Source: GCA-020344555 sp964405925
GTDB taxonomy: Bacteria; Planctomycetota; Phycisphaerae; UBA1845
NCBI GenBank assembly: GCA_964405925.1
Contig: CAYOQG010000164.1
Coordinates: 1-12,885 of the forward strand
Direction of reading: 5' to 3'
Length of the DNA: 12,885 bases
How positions within the stretch are numbered: position 1 is the first letter of the stretch; each line of letters starts with the position of its first letter. The notes under the pieces are model-generated. The model was not told the origin of the DNA, searched no databases, and saw nothing but the letters and a program-made list of their open reading frames with translations. Below are positions 7,069 through 12,885 of this stretch, one piece after another. A program made the position numbers and the translations under genes.

Positions 7069-7815
7069 GTGCGTCGACTATTCGTACTGCCATTTGAGGA
7101 CGCGTTTGCGTGTCTGAACCGTCTTGCCGCTTATCGAAGACCCTATCGAGCGATGGGCGTTACCGTTGTAACGATGATCATCACGTTGATCATCTACGTG
7201 CCGATCCATGAGCTTTTGCACGTCCTTGGCTGCCTGGGGACCGGCGGGACCGTCAGCCGACTCGAGGTTGCCCCGCAATATGGCGGACACCTGCTGGCCA
7301 AGTGGTTTGATTTCGTTGTCTGCGGTGGTGAATACGCAGGACGTCTTTCGGGCTTTGACTGGAAGGGTTCCGATCTGATCTACCTGGCCACGGACTTTGG
7401 CCCGTTTGTTCTGACTGTGGTCATTGGCGTCCCCTTGCTCAAGTTGTGCACGAGACGTTCTCGTCCGCTTCTGCTGGGGGTTGCCGTGGTCGTCGGACTT
7501 GCCCCATTCTACAATGTAATCGGCGACTACTACGAGATGGGCTCGGTCATAACCACCCGTGTGGTGACGGTGGTCAGCGGCGGCAACGCGATTGCGTTCG
7601 AAGGCATCCGCTCCGATGACATCTTCAAGCTGGTCGGCGACCTCTGCCTGCGACCTGGCGAACTCGGGTTGGAGGGAGCCGCCACCATAGCGATGGGGGT
7701 TGCCTTGATCCTCATGTCGTTTCTGCTCGGTATCGTGCTGGCATTTGTGACCTACGCCCTGGGCAGTCTCTTCGCCCGCTTGTTTGTCCGGGGCAATGCC
7801 AGCAGGGCCCGTTAA
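7069..7815 (+). CDS. Putative membrane zinc metalloprotease-like protein (HELLH)
   Basis: Predicted integral membrane protein of 248 residues if it starts at GTG 7069. A TTG at 7036 would add 11 residues, and neither start has a strong ribosome binding site. Four hydrophobic segments are visible: about residues 29-46 leading into the motif, 112-126, 132-150 and 202-236. The first carries VPIHELLHVLG, an HExxH zinc-binding signature inside or at the edge of a membrane helix (H47, E48, H51), as in site-2-protease-like and DUF3267-like families. Two later segments, TDFGPFVLT and FYNVIGDYYEMGS, sit where intramembrane proteases carry their third metal ligand. D109 or D153 could serve. Family assignment is by motif and topology only; the substrate is unknown. 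It is divergent from the tolC-like gene and separated from the oxidoreductase operon by 382 bases. Confidence 0.65.
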   Translation: MRRLFVLPFEDAFACLNRLAAYRRPYRAMGVTVVTMIITLIIYVPIHELLHVLGCLGTGGTVSRLEVAPQYGGHLLAKWFDFVVCGGEYAGRLSGFDWKGSDLIYLATDFGPFVLTVVIGVPLLKLCTRRSRPLLLGVAVVVGLAPFYNVIGDYYEMGSVITTRVVTVVSGGNAIAFEGIRSDDIFKLVGDLCLRPGELGLEGAATIAMGVALILMSFLLGIVLAFVTYALGSLFARLFVRGNASRAR

Positions 7816-8197
7816 AGTACGCTAGCAGTATGGGGCAAGACTCTGCGGCACTGGCATCCTGCTGGTGTCTACCCACCCCAGACGTGGCGGTTCAATCTCG
7901 GGCAGACCCGAAACGCCCTGGAATCAGGGCTCGGCGCCTCCCTTCGAGGCGCCGGGTATGCACCAAACTTGAGAATCGGTTAAGTTTTCTTAGGACAAGG
8001 TTTCCCCACGGTCAGGCAGCCAATGCGTTGGGGGGGGGTCTGCCGTTAGCCTGAACCATGTGGAAGCTAGCCCTTGCAAGAATCGAGTGGAACCCGACTT
8101 GCTTGCTCTACTTCGCGGCTTCTGTGCGGGGCGATCGGTCGATTTGGGGCGCGTGGGCCCGAACGATTCTTTGGCCCGTTCGAGGAGACACGGTTGG
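7816..8197. other. Gene-free stretch upstream of the 2-oxoacid oxidoreductase operon
   Basis: No convincing gene is visible. An open frame at 7830-8054 translates to Arg/Pro-rich sequence without motifs. The stretch contains a strong hairpin (7929-7957), a weak promoter-like pair TTGAGA (7969-7974) and TAGGAC (7991-7996) with a 16-base spacer, and a run of nine G residues (8030-8038). In-frame codons from GTG 8060 lead into the next gene, but that extension has no family-like sequence. If the weak promoter is real, the operon has a leader of nearly 200 bases. Confidence 0.4.
7929..7957 (+). terminator. Strong hairpin, possible terminator of the HELLH gene
   Basis: CGGCGCCTC (7932-7940) pairs perfectly with GAGGCGCCG (7946-7954) around a 5-base loop. 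Pairs including G-T wobbles extend the stem to 12 bp. It lies about 115 bases after the stop at 7815. No T-run follows directly, so this is not a classic intrinsic terminator. It may protect the 3' end of the upstream transcript or belong to the next operon's regulatory region. Confidence 0.4.
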
Positions 8198-8965
8198 ATG
8201 AGTGAAGGCCTCGAATACGCTCCTGATCAACGCGTCCTCCTGATCGTGGGCAACTACGGTTCGGGCAAGACCGAGGTGGCTGTCAATCTCGCCATCCACC
8301 TCGCTGCACGGGAGCGCATCTCCATCGTCGATCTTGATATCGTGAATCCCTACTTCCGGTGCCGCGAAGCTCGTGAGGAGATGGAAGGGTCTGGCATCCG
8401 CGTGATCAACCCCGAAGGTGATTACCACGCAGCCGACCTGCCCATCATCCTTCCCGAGATTCGCGGGGCGGTTCTACACGGCGGCGGGATGGTGATCTGT
8501 GACGTGGGCGGTGACGACGTCGGTGCTCGGGTGTTAAGCTCTCTGGCGGACGTCTTTGCCGATAGGCCGTATAACATGCTTCAAGTGCTCAACGCCAAAC
8601 GCCCCTTTACGGGAACGGCGGAGGGTTGTTTGAAGATCAAAGGCGAGATAGAAGCGGCTTCGCGCCTCCGGGTCACGGGACTGGTGTCGAACTCGCATTT
8701 GCTCGAGGAAACGGACGCACGGACGGTGCTTGACGGGTGGGCGCTTGCCCGCGAGGTTGCCAAAACTGCGGGTGTGCCGGTCTCCCTGGTGACGGCAAAC
8801 GAAAGCTTGCAGGATGAGCTCGATGTCGAGCAGTTCGGATGCCCGGTCCTTTGGATCAGACGCCGTATGTTACCACCGTGGAAACTGCGAAGCATGACCG
8901 ACCGAGCCCAGCAGGTCCTGGGACGTGACCCGACGCTTACAGAGGAAGGCAACACCGGTCAATAG
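8198..8965 (+). CDS. SIMIBI-type P-loop NTPase at the head of the 2-oxoacid oxidoreductase operon
   Basis: Predicted soluble nucleotide-binding protein of 255 residues. ATG 8198 is chosen because GAGGAG lies 10 bases upstream and the conserved-looking sequence begins there; a GTG at 8060 would add 46 residues of poor quality. Walker A is GNYGSGKT (residues 18-25). A switch-I-like VDLDIVNPYF (44-53) and a Walker B/switch-II-like VICDVGGDD (99-107) place it with CobQ/MinD-like NTPases. The extra lysine of the MinD/ParA deviant P-loop is absent. No cysteine pair suited to iron-sulfur binding, and no membrane helix, is obvious. It stops 20 bases before the ferredoxin gene and so probably leads that operon. 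Similar unnamed ATPases are, to my recollection, found beside such oxidoreductase genes. A role in assembly or cofactor loading is inference only. Confidence 0.75.
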   Translation: MSEGLEYAPDQRVLLIVGNYGSGKTEVAVNLAIHLAARERISIVDLDIVNPYFRCREAREEMEGSGIRVINPEGDYHAADLPIILPEIRGAVLHGGGMVICDVGGDDVGARVLSSLADVFADRPYNMLQVLNAKRPFTGTAEGCLKIKGEIEAASRLRVTGLVSNSHLLEETDARTVLDGWALAREVAKTAGVPVSLVTANESLQDELDVEQFGCPVLWIRRRMLPPWKLRSMTDRAQQVLGRDPTLTEEGNTGQ

Positions 8966-8985
8966 AGACTCTAAGGAAGAGACGT

Positions 8986-9219
8986 ATGCCGAAAGTCGTC
9001 GTGGACGAGCAAAGATGCAAAGGCTGTGAGCGCTGCGTAGAGGCCTGCCCGCAGGATGTCCTGTCCATGTCGAACCAGCTTAACGTGAAGGGCTATTACT
9101 ACGCGCTCCCCTCCGCTCAGCCCAGATGTCTGGGCTGTATGCTTTGCGCGATTACGTGTCCGGATGTTGCGATCGAGGTGTTTGTGCACGGCACGCAATA
9201 TAAGTTCTTTGAGTACTAG
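8986..9219 (+). CDS. 2-oxoacid:ferredoxin oxidoreductase delta subunit (2x[4Fe-4S] ferredoxin)
   Basis: A 77-residue ferredoxin-like subunit with two complete [4Fe-4S] motifs: CKGCERCVEACP (Cys11, 14, 17, 21) and CLGCMLCAITCP (Cys48, 51, 54, 58). It would collect electrons from the TPP subunit and pass them to free ferredoxin or to the NuoE/NuoF-like module. The length and the 26-residue spacer between clusters, with the aromatic GYYYA segment, fit the delta subunit of VOR/KOR-type enzymes. The ribosome binding site AAGGAAGAG lies just upstream of ATG 8986. The next gene starts 15 bases after its stop. Subunit letters differ between organisms (VorC or VorD), so no symbol is given. Confidence 0.92.
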   Translation: MPKVVVDEQRCKGCERCVEACPQDVLSMSNQLNVKGYYYALPSAQPRCLGCMLCAITCPDVAIEVFVHGTQYKFFEY

Positions 9220-9234
9220 CGTAGGGACTGGATC

Positions 9235-10311
9235 ATGGGCAAGGTTCTGATGAAAGGATGTGAGGCGATCGGCGAAGCCGCGATCCGCGCCGGCTGCCGA
9301 AACTTCTTCGGTTACCCGATCACGCCCCAGACCGAGGTCCCCGAATACCTGGCCAAGCGATTCCCGGAGGTAGGAGGACTGTTTGTTCAAGCGGAAAGTG
9401 AGGTGGCTGCCATCAACATGCTGTATGGCGGTTCCGGCGTCGGCAAGCGCGTGCTCACGACGTCGTCAAGCCCCGGTATCAGCCTGATGGCGGAGGGCAT
9501 GTCCTACATCGCCGCGTGCCACCTCCCTATCGTTATCGTCAACATCGTCCGGGCGGGCCCGGGTCTGGGTGGAATCCTGCCGGCCCAATCTGACTATCTT
9601 CAGGCCACCAAGGGCCACGGCCACGGCGATTATAAGATCATCGTTTTGGCCCCTTCCTCGGTCCAGGAAGCCGTGGATTTGATCTACGAGGCATTTGATC
9701 TCGCTGACCACTACTTGACACCCGTAATGGTCATGGGTGATGGCATGATCGGTCAGATGATGGAGCCGGTCGACTTCCCGCCCGAGCGCGATCTGAGCAG
9801 CCTTCCAGAGAAGCCCTGGGCTGCCACAGGAGCGAGGGGACGAAGACCCAACATCATCAACTCCCTTTTCTTGAACGAGGACCAGTGCAACGCCAATAGC
9901 TGGAAATTAAGAGCAAAATATGACGAGATCGAGAAGAAGGAGAAACGGCACGAGTCCTATGCCTGTCGCGGCCACGACCTCGATGTGCTCATCGTGGCCT
10001 ATGGAACGATGGCCCGGATCTGTAGGACTGCAGCCGACGAGGTGAAGAAGAAAACCAAGAAAAAAATCGGCGTTTTCCGTCCCATCTCGCTGTGGCCTTA
10101 TCCTTACGAGGGCCTCGCCAAAGAGGCCGAAAGAGCCGATCGCGTCCTGGTCGTCGAGATGAGCACGGGACAGATGATCGAGGACGTGAAGCTGGCGGTG
10201 CTCGGCAAAAAACCGATCGACTTCTACGGCCTGACGGGTGGCATGGTCCCGTCACCGGACAACGTGGCGGACAAGATCGACGGGATGCTGAACGGACGCA
10301 AGAGGCGGTAG
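9235..10311 (+). CDS. vorB: 2-oxoacid:ferredoxin oxidoreductase alpha subunit, VorB type
   Basis: This 358-residue subunit forms half of the active site that oxidises a 2-oxoacid with CoA to acyl-CoA and CO2. The N-terminal domain has FFGYPITPQTEVPEYL (residues 24-39), the substrate-side motif of this superfamily. It also has QAESEVAAINMLYGGSGVG and TTSSSPGISLMAEG, typical of the pyrimidine-binding domain. The linker with PNIINSLFLNEDQCN and the later VLIVAYGTMARI are features I associate with VorB, the 3-methyl-2-oxobutanoate (2-ketoisovalerate) enzyme, rather than the longer KorA. Gamma is not fused to it; it is a separate gene downstream. Substrate preference cannot be fixed by eye, and 2-oxoglutarate or pyruvate remain possible. 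The stop at 10311 is one base before the beta subunit start. Confidence 0.92.
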   Translation: MGKVLMKGCEAIGEAAIRAGCRNFFGYPITPQTEVPEYLAKRFPEVGGLFVQAESEVAAINMLYGGSGVGKRVLTTSSSPGISLMAEGMSYIAACHLPIVIVNIVRAGPGLGGILPAQSDYLQATKGHGHGDYKIIVLAPSSVQEAVDLIYEAFDLADHYLTPVMVMGDGMIGQMMEPVDFPPERDLSSLPEKPWAATGARGRRPNIINSLFLNEDQCNANSWKLRAKYDEIEKKEKRHESYACRGHDLDVLIVAYGTMARICRTAADEVKKKTKKKIGVFRPISLWPYPYEGLAKEAERADRVLVVEMSTGQMIEDVKLAVLGKKPIDFYGLTGGMVPSPDNVADKIDGMLNGRKRR

Positions 10312-10312
10312 A

Positions 10313-11098
10313 ATGAAAAAGATCTTTGGTTACCCTCAGTCGCTGACACCCAGCCCGACCCACTATTGCCCGGGTTGCACGCACGGAACGATTCACCGAT
10401 TGGTGGCGGAATCGCTCGATGAATTGGGGCTGCGCGAGCGGGCCGTCGGAATCGCCCCGGTGGGATGTTCGGTGCTCGCCTATAATTACTTCAATTGTGA
10501 CATGTTCGAGGCAGCGCACGGTCGAGCACCAGCCGTCGCCACGGGTGCCAAGCGATGTCGTCCGGATCTGATCATCTTCACCTACCAGGGTGACGGTGAT
10601 CTAGCATCCATCGGGACAGCCGAGATTATTCACTCGGCCAACCGTGGCGAGAAGTTCACCGTCATTTTCGTGAACAACGCGATTTATGGGATGACCGGGG
10701 GGCAGATGGCACCGACGACCATGCCCGGCCAGGTCACCACGACTTGCCCCTTCGGCCGCAATCCCGACCACGAAGGATACCCCATCCGCATGGTGGAATT
10801 GCTGCAGACGCTCAGGACGCCTGCATACCTGGCTCGTGTGGCTGTCCACACACCCCTGTACACGATCGAAGCGAAAAAAGCGGTTCGTGAAGCGTTCCGT
10901 CTCCAGGCGGAAGGGGTTTGCTTTGCGATGGTCGAAATCCTCTCCATCTGCCCGACGAACTGGGGCTTGACCGCTGCTGAAGCGAACAAGTGGCTTGATG
11001 AGAACATGGTCCCCTACTACCCGCTTGGTGTGTTGAAGCACCCCCACAGGGACGGCACACCGGCGCCTGCAACCACCGCGGCGACGGCAGGAGCATGA
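10313..11098 (+). CDS. vorA: 2-oxoacid:ferredoxin oxidoreductase beta subunit (thiamine pyrophosphate-binding)
   Basis: This 261-residue subunit binds thiamine pyrophosphate and the proximal [4Fe-4S] cluster. The TPP/magnesium motif begins GDGD (residues 93-96) and ends with NNAIYGMTGGQ (from residue 121). Four cysteines fit the family's cluster ligands: Cys19 and Cys22 in YCPGCTHG, Cys52 in PVGCSV, and Cys213 in SICPTNWG. The tail after about residue 235 is Pro/Ala/Thr-rich and probably disordered. Its start follows the alpha stop by one base, and AGAGGCGG inside the end of the alpha gene can serve as ribosome binding site. Together with the neighbouring alpha, gamma and delta genes it completes a four-subunit enzyme. 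Subunit naming varies; some organisms call this subunit VorA or KorB. Confidence 0.92.
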   Translation: MKKIFGYPQSLTPSPTHYCPGCTHGTIHRLVAESLDELGLRERAVGIAPVGCSVLAYNYFNCDMFEAAHGRAPAVATGAKRCRPDLIIFTYQGDGDLASIGTAEIIHSANRGEKFTVIFVNNAIYGMTGGQMAPTTMPGQVTTTCPFGRNPDHEGYPIRMVELLQTLRTPAYLARVAVHTPLYTIEAKKAVREAFRLQAEGVCFAMVEILSICPTNWGLTAAEANKWLDENMVPYYPLGVLKHPHRDGTPAPATTAATAGA

Positions 11099-11099
11099 C

Positions 11100-11651
11100 A
11101 TGCAGACCGAAGTGATCATGGCGGGGTTTGGCGGACAAGGCCTGATGATGATCGGCAAGCTCCTCGCCCGCGCGGGACTAGAGGAGGGCAAAACGGTCAC
11201 CTGGCTTCCCTCCTACGGACCGGAGATGCGCGGGGGGACAGCCAACTGCACCGTCGTCATCGCAGACACGGCGATTGGATCGCCTGTTATCACTTCACCG
11301 AAAGCCGCAGTCGTGATGAATCAGCCGTCCCTCGAAAAGTTCGGCCCGCGAATCCGCAAAGACGGCGTCCTGGTCATCGACAGCACCATGGTTCCGGTCA
11401 ACTCCGACCGCAGCGACATTCGGATCTTTCGGATCAGAGCGGATGAAATCGCTGAGGATCTTGGCAGCAGACGATCTGCCAACTTGGTCATGTTGGGAGC
11501 GTACGTCGGTCTCGACGAGATGATCTCCCACAAGACCGTTCTCGGGGCAATCGAGGAGACCTTCGCTTCCAAGAAGCAGTTCCTCGATGTTAACCGTAAG
11601 ACATTCTTAAAGGGCTACGAAATGGCGAAAGCAGGGAAGAGCGATGGGTGA
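11100..11651 (+). CDS. 2-oxoacid:ferredoxin oxidoreductase gamma subunit
   Basis: This 183-residue protein matches the POR/KOR gamma domain, which packs against the catalytic subunits and takes part in CoA binding. It opens with the glycine-rich GFGGQG motif (residues 9-14) and carries SYGPEMRGGTANC, the family's second hallmark. Length is normal for a stand-alone gamma subunit. The start is one base after the beta stop, with AGGAG at 11089-11093. Its last eight bases overlap the start of the NuoE-like gene, so the oxidoreductase and the diaphorase genes are translationally linked. Confidence 0.9.
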   Translation: MQTEVIMAGFGGQGLMMIGKLLARAGLEEGKTVTWLPSYGPEMRGGTANCTVVIADTAIGSPVITSPKAAVVMNQPSLEKFGPRIRKDGVLVIDSTMVPVNSDRSDIRIFRIRADEIAEDLGSRRSANLVMLGAYVGLDEMISHKTVLGAIEETFASKKQFLDVNRKTFLKGYEMAKAGKSDG

Positions 11652-12114
11652 AGCCTGTATCGATCTGAAAAAAGCCCAAAAGATCATCGACCGCTATCCG
11701 GAAGGCGACAAGACCGGTCTGGTCCACGCCCTGCAAGACCTTCAGGCGGGGTTCGGCTACATCCCCTGCGAGGTGGCGGAGCTTGTTTGCGAGCGTCTAC
11801 GTGTCCCGATCAGCAAGGCGTTCTCCGTAGCGACGTTCTACAAGGCGTTCAGCCTCGAACCGAAGGGTGATGTCGTGATCCGCGTCTGCACGGGAACCGC
11901 GTGCCACATCCGCGGCGCTCAAACCATCGTTGACGAAATCTGCACGCACCTGAAGATCGCCCCCGGTAAGACGACCGAGGATCGCAAATTCACCCTCGAG
12001 ACCGTCAACTGCGTGGGGGCTTGTGCGATGGCACCGGTCGTCGCCTTCAACGGCGAATACCACGGCAACGTGCAGCCAGGGGCGGTAACCAGGAAGATAC
12101 AAGGCGGGAACTGA
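11644..12114 (+). CDS. NuoE/HydC-like [2Fe-2S] thioredoxin-fold subunit
   Basis: This 156-residue protein has the length and architecture of the 24-kDa subunit of complex I and its relatives (NuoE, HoxE, HndA, HydC). An N-terminal helical part contains YPEGDKTGLVHALQDLQAGF and a VATFYKAF segment typical of the family. The C-terminal thioredoxin-like fold binds one [2Fe-2S] cluster through Cys82 and Cys87 (CTGTACH) and Cys123 and Cys127 (CVGACAMAP). It would relay electrons to or from the flavin subunit encoded next. The ribosome binding site AGGGAAGA lies inside the gamma gene, and the ATG overlaps the gamma stop (ATGGGTGA). No other complex I subunits occur between it and the 2-oxoacid oxidoreductase, so it is unlikely to be part of a standard nuo operon. 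Confidence 0.9.
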   Translation: MGEACIDLKKAQKIIDRYPEGDKTGLVHALQDLQAGFGYIPCEVAELVCERLRVPISKAFSVATFYKAFSLEPKGDVVIRVCTGTACHIRGAQTIVDEICTHLKIAPGKTTEDRKFTLETVNCVGACAMAPVVAFNGEYHGNVQPGAVTRKIQGGN

Positions 12115-12118
12115 ACCG

Positions 12119-12885
12119 ATGCGCATAAACAGCGTCAAGAGCCTCGAGACGGCAGCCAGAAAAGCCCGTAGCGAACGGGCCAAGATCAAAACGCAGATTC
12201 TTGTCTGTGCCGGGACCGGCTGCCTCGCCCATAAGAGCCTCGACGTGGCGGAGGCGTTGGAGCGGACCATCCGCAAACGAAAGCTCGACGCCGACTTGCA
12301 GCTCGGGCTGAAAACCACCGGGTGCCACGGTTTCTGCGAGCAAGGACCACTCGTGGTCATTCAGCCAAAGGGGATCTTCTACCGGGGCGTCAAGGTCAAG
12401 GACGTCAAAGACATCGTCGACAAAACACTATGTGATGGTGAAGTCGTTGAGCGCCTTCTCTATCGCGATCCCAACACGAAAAAGAAGGTGGCTGAGTACC
12501 GTTCGATCCCCTTTTACAGTAAACAGCATCGCATTGCCCTGCGAAACATCGGGAAGATCGATCCCGGAGATATTGACGACTACCTGGCAATCGGCGGGTA
12601 CGTAGGCCTCGCAAAAGCCCTGACGAAGATGACTCCCGACGAGGTGACCGACGCCGTTACCAAATCTGGATTGCGAGGTCGCGGCGGCGGCGGCTTCCTG
12701 ACCGGGCGAAAGTGGAAGACGTGTCGAGACGCGCCCTCCGACGTGAGGTACGTCCTCTGCAACGCCGACGAGGGCGACCCGGGCGCATTCATGGACCGTA
12801 GCATCTGCGAAGGTGATCCTCACGCGGTGATCGAAGGGATGGTGATCGGTGCCTGGGCGGTGGGGGCTGCCGAAGGTTACATCTA
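12119..12885 (+). CDS. NuoF/HydB-like NADH- and FMN-binding subunit, cut by window end
   Basis: The 5' part (255 codons) of a flavoprotein is open to the window edge. Residues 1-90 form an N-terminal thioredoxin-like [2Fe-2S] domain with Cys30, Cys35, Cys69 and Cys73 (CAGTGC and CHGFC). That extension is found in HydB/HndC-type subunits of electron-bifurcating hydrogenases and related enzymes, but not in plain NuoF. The complex I 51-kDa domain follows, with the NADH/FMN glycine-rich loop GLRGRGGGGFLTGRKW (184-199) and NADEGDPGAFMDR (215-227). The loop normally reads GFPTG; here Leu replaces Pro. The expected length is near 540-600 residues, so the SLBB domain, the N3-type [4Fe-4S] site and any C-terminal ferredoxin domain are not visible. 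The start is four bases after the NuoE-like stop. It should catalyse electron exchange with NAD(P)+. Confidence 0.9.
   Translation, partial: MRINSVKSLETAARKARSERAKIKTQILVCAGTGCLAHKSLDVAEALERTIRKRKLDADLQLGLKTTGCHGFCEQGPLVVIQPKGIFYRGVKVKDVKDIVDKTLCDGEVVERLLYRDPNTKKKVAEYRSIPFYSKQHRIALRNIGKIDPGDIDDYLAIGGYVGLAKALTKMTPDEVTDAVTKSGLRGRGGGGFLTGRKWKTCRDAPSDVRYVLCNADEGDPGAFMDRSICEGDPHAVIEGMVIGAWAVGAAEGYI

Noticed and set aside
7830..8054. Small open frame (74 codons) between the HELLH gene and the NTPase
   Set aside because: Arg/Pro-rich translation without motif; it spans the strong hairpin and a nine-G run, which suggests non-coding DNA.
8060..8197. GTG-initiated extension of the P-loop NTPase
   Set aside because: The extra 46 residues carry no family-like sequence, and ATG 8198 has a GAGGAG ribosome binding site at suitable distance.
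11644..12885. Reading the last two genes as part of a standard complex I (nuo) operon
   Set aside because: No other nuo genes precede them, they overlap the 2-oxoacid oxidoreductase gamma gene, and the flavoprotein has a HydB/HndC-type N-terminal [2Fe-2S] domain.

Overview
This GC-rich window looks like a chromosomal segment of an anaerobic or facultatively anaerobic bacterium. A planctomycete, perhaps Phycisphaerae-like, is my best guess. That rests on a secreted cysteine-rich protein with dockerin-like repeats, a Ycf46-type AAA+ ATPase, and a ferredoxin-linked 2-oxoacid oxidoreductase operon. The lineage is inferred from protein style; there is no rRNA or tRNA in the window. I saw no CRISPR array, insertion sequence, integrase or attachment site.

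Layout. Positions 1-901 hold no convincing gene, but contain an inverted repeat, a good promoter candidate (593-619) and a hairpin-rich leader for the secreted protein at 902-2188. That gene ends before an intrinsic terminator at 2292-2320. Three minus-strand genes follow, transcribed from about 6820 down to 2348: a TolC-family outer membrane protein (6700-4931), a radical SAM protein (4764-3895) and a Ycf46-like AAA+ ATPase (3895-2348). The last two overlap by one base. A promoter candidate at 6852-6825 fits the tolC-like gene and helps choose its start. Rightward from 7069 lies a small membrane protein with a HELLH zinc-protease-like motif. A 382-base gene-free stretch with a strong hairpin (7929-7957) separates it from the main operon.

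The main operon (8198 to beyond the right edge) encodes, in order: a SIMIBI-type P-loop NTPase, a two-cluster ferredoxin subunit, the alpha, beta (TPP) and gamma subunits of a VOR/KOR-type 2-oxoacid:ferredoxin oxidoreductase, a NuoE-like [2Fe-2S] protein and a NuoF/HydB-like flavoprotein cut by the window end. From the ferredoxin gene onward, spacings run from an 8-base overlap to 15 bases. The four oxidoreductase genes would make a complete enzyme that oxidises a 2-oxoacid (branched-chain by resemblance of the alpha subunit to VorB) to acyl-CoA. The NuoE/NuoF pair is a diaphorase module that could pass those electrons to NAD+, or run in reverse.

The most interesting points are the fusion of the VOR operon with a NuoEF module through overlapping genes, and the uncharacterised P-loop NTPase at its head, a candidate assembly factor. 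The radical SAM/Ycf46-like pair and the HELLH membrane protein are further genes of unknown role. Everything here was read by eye; no database search was run.
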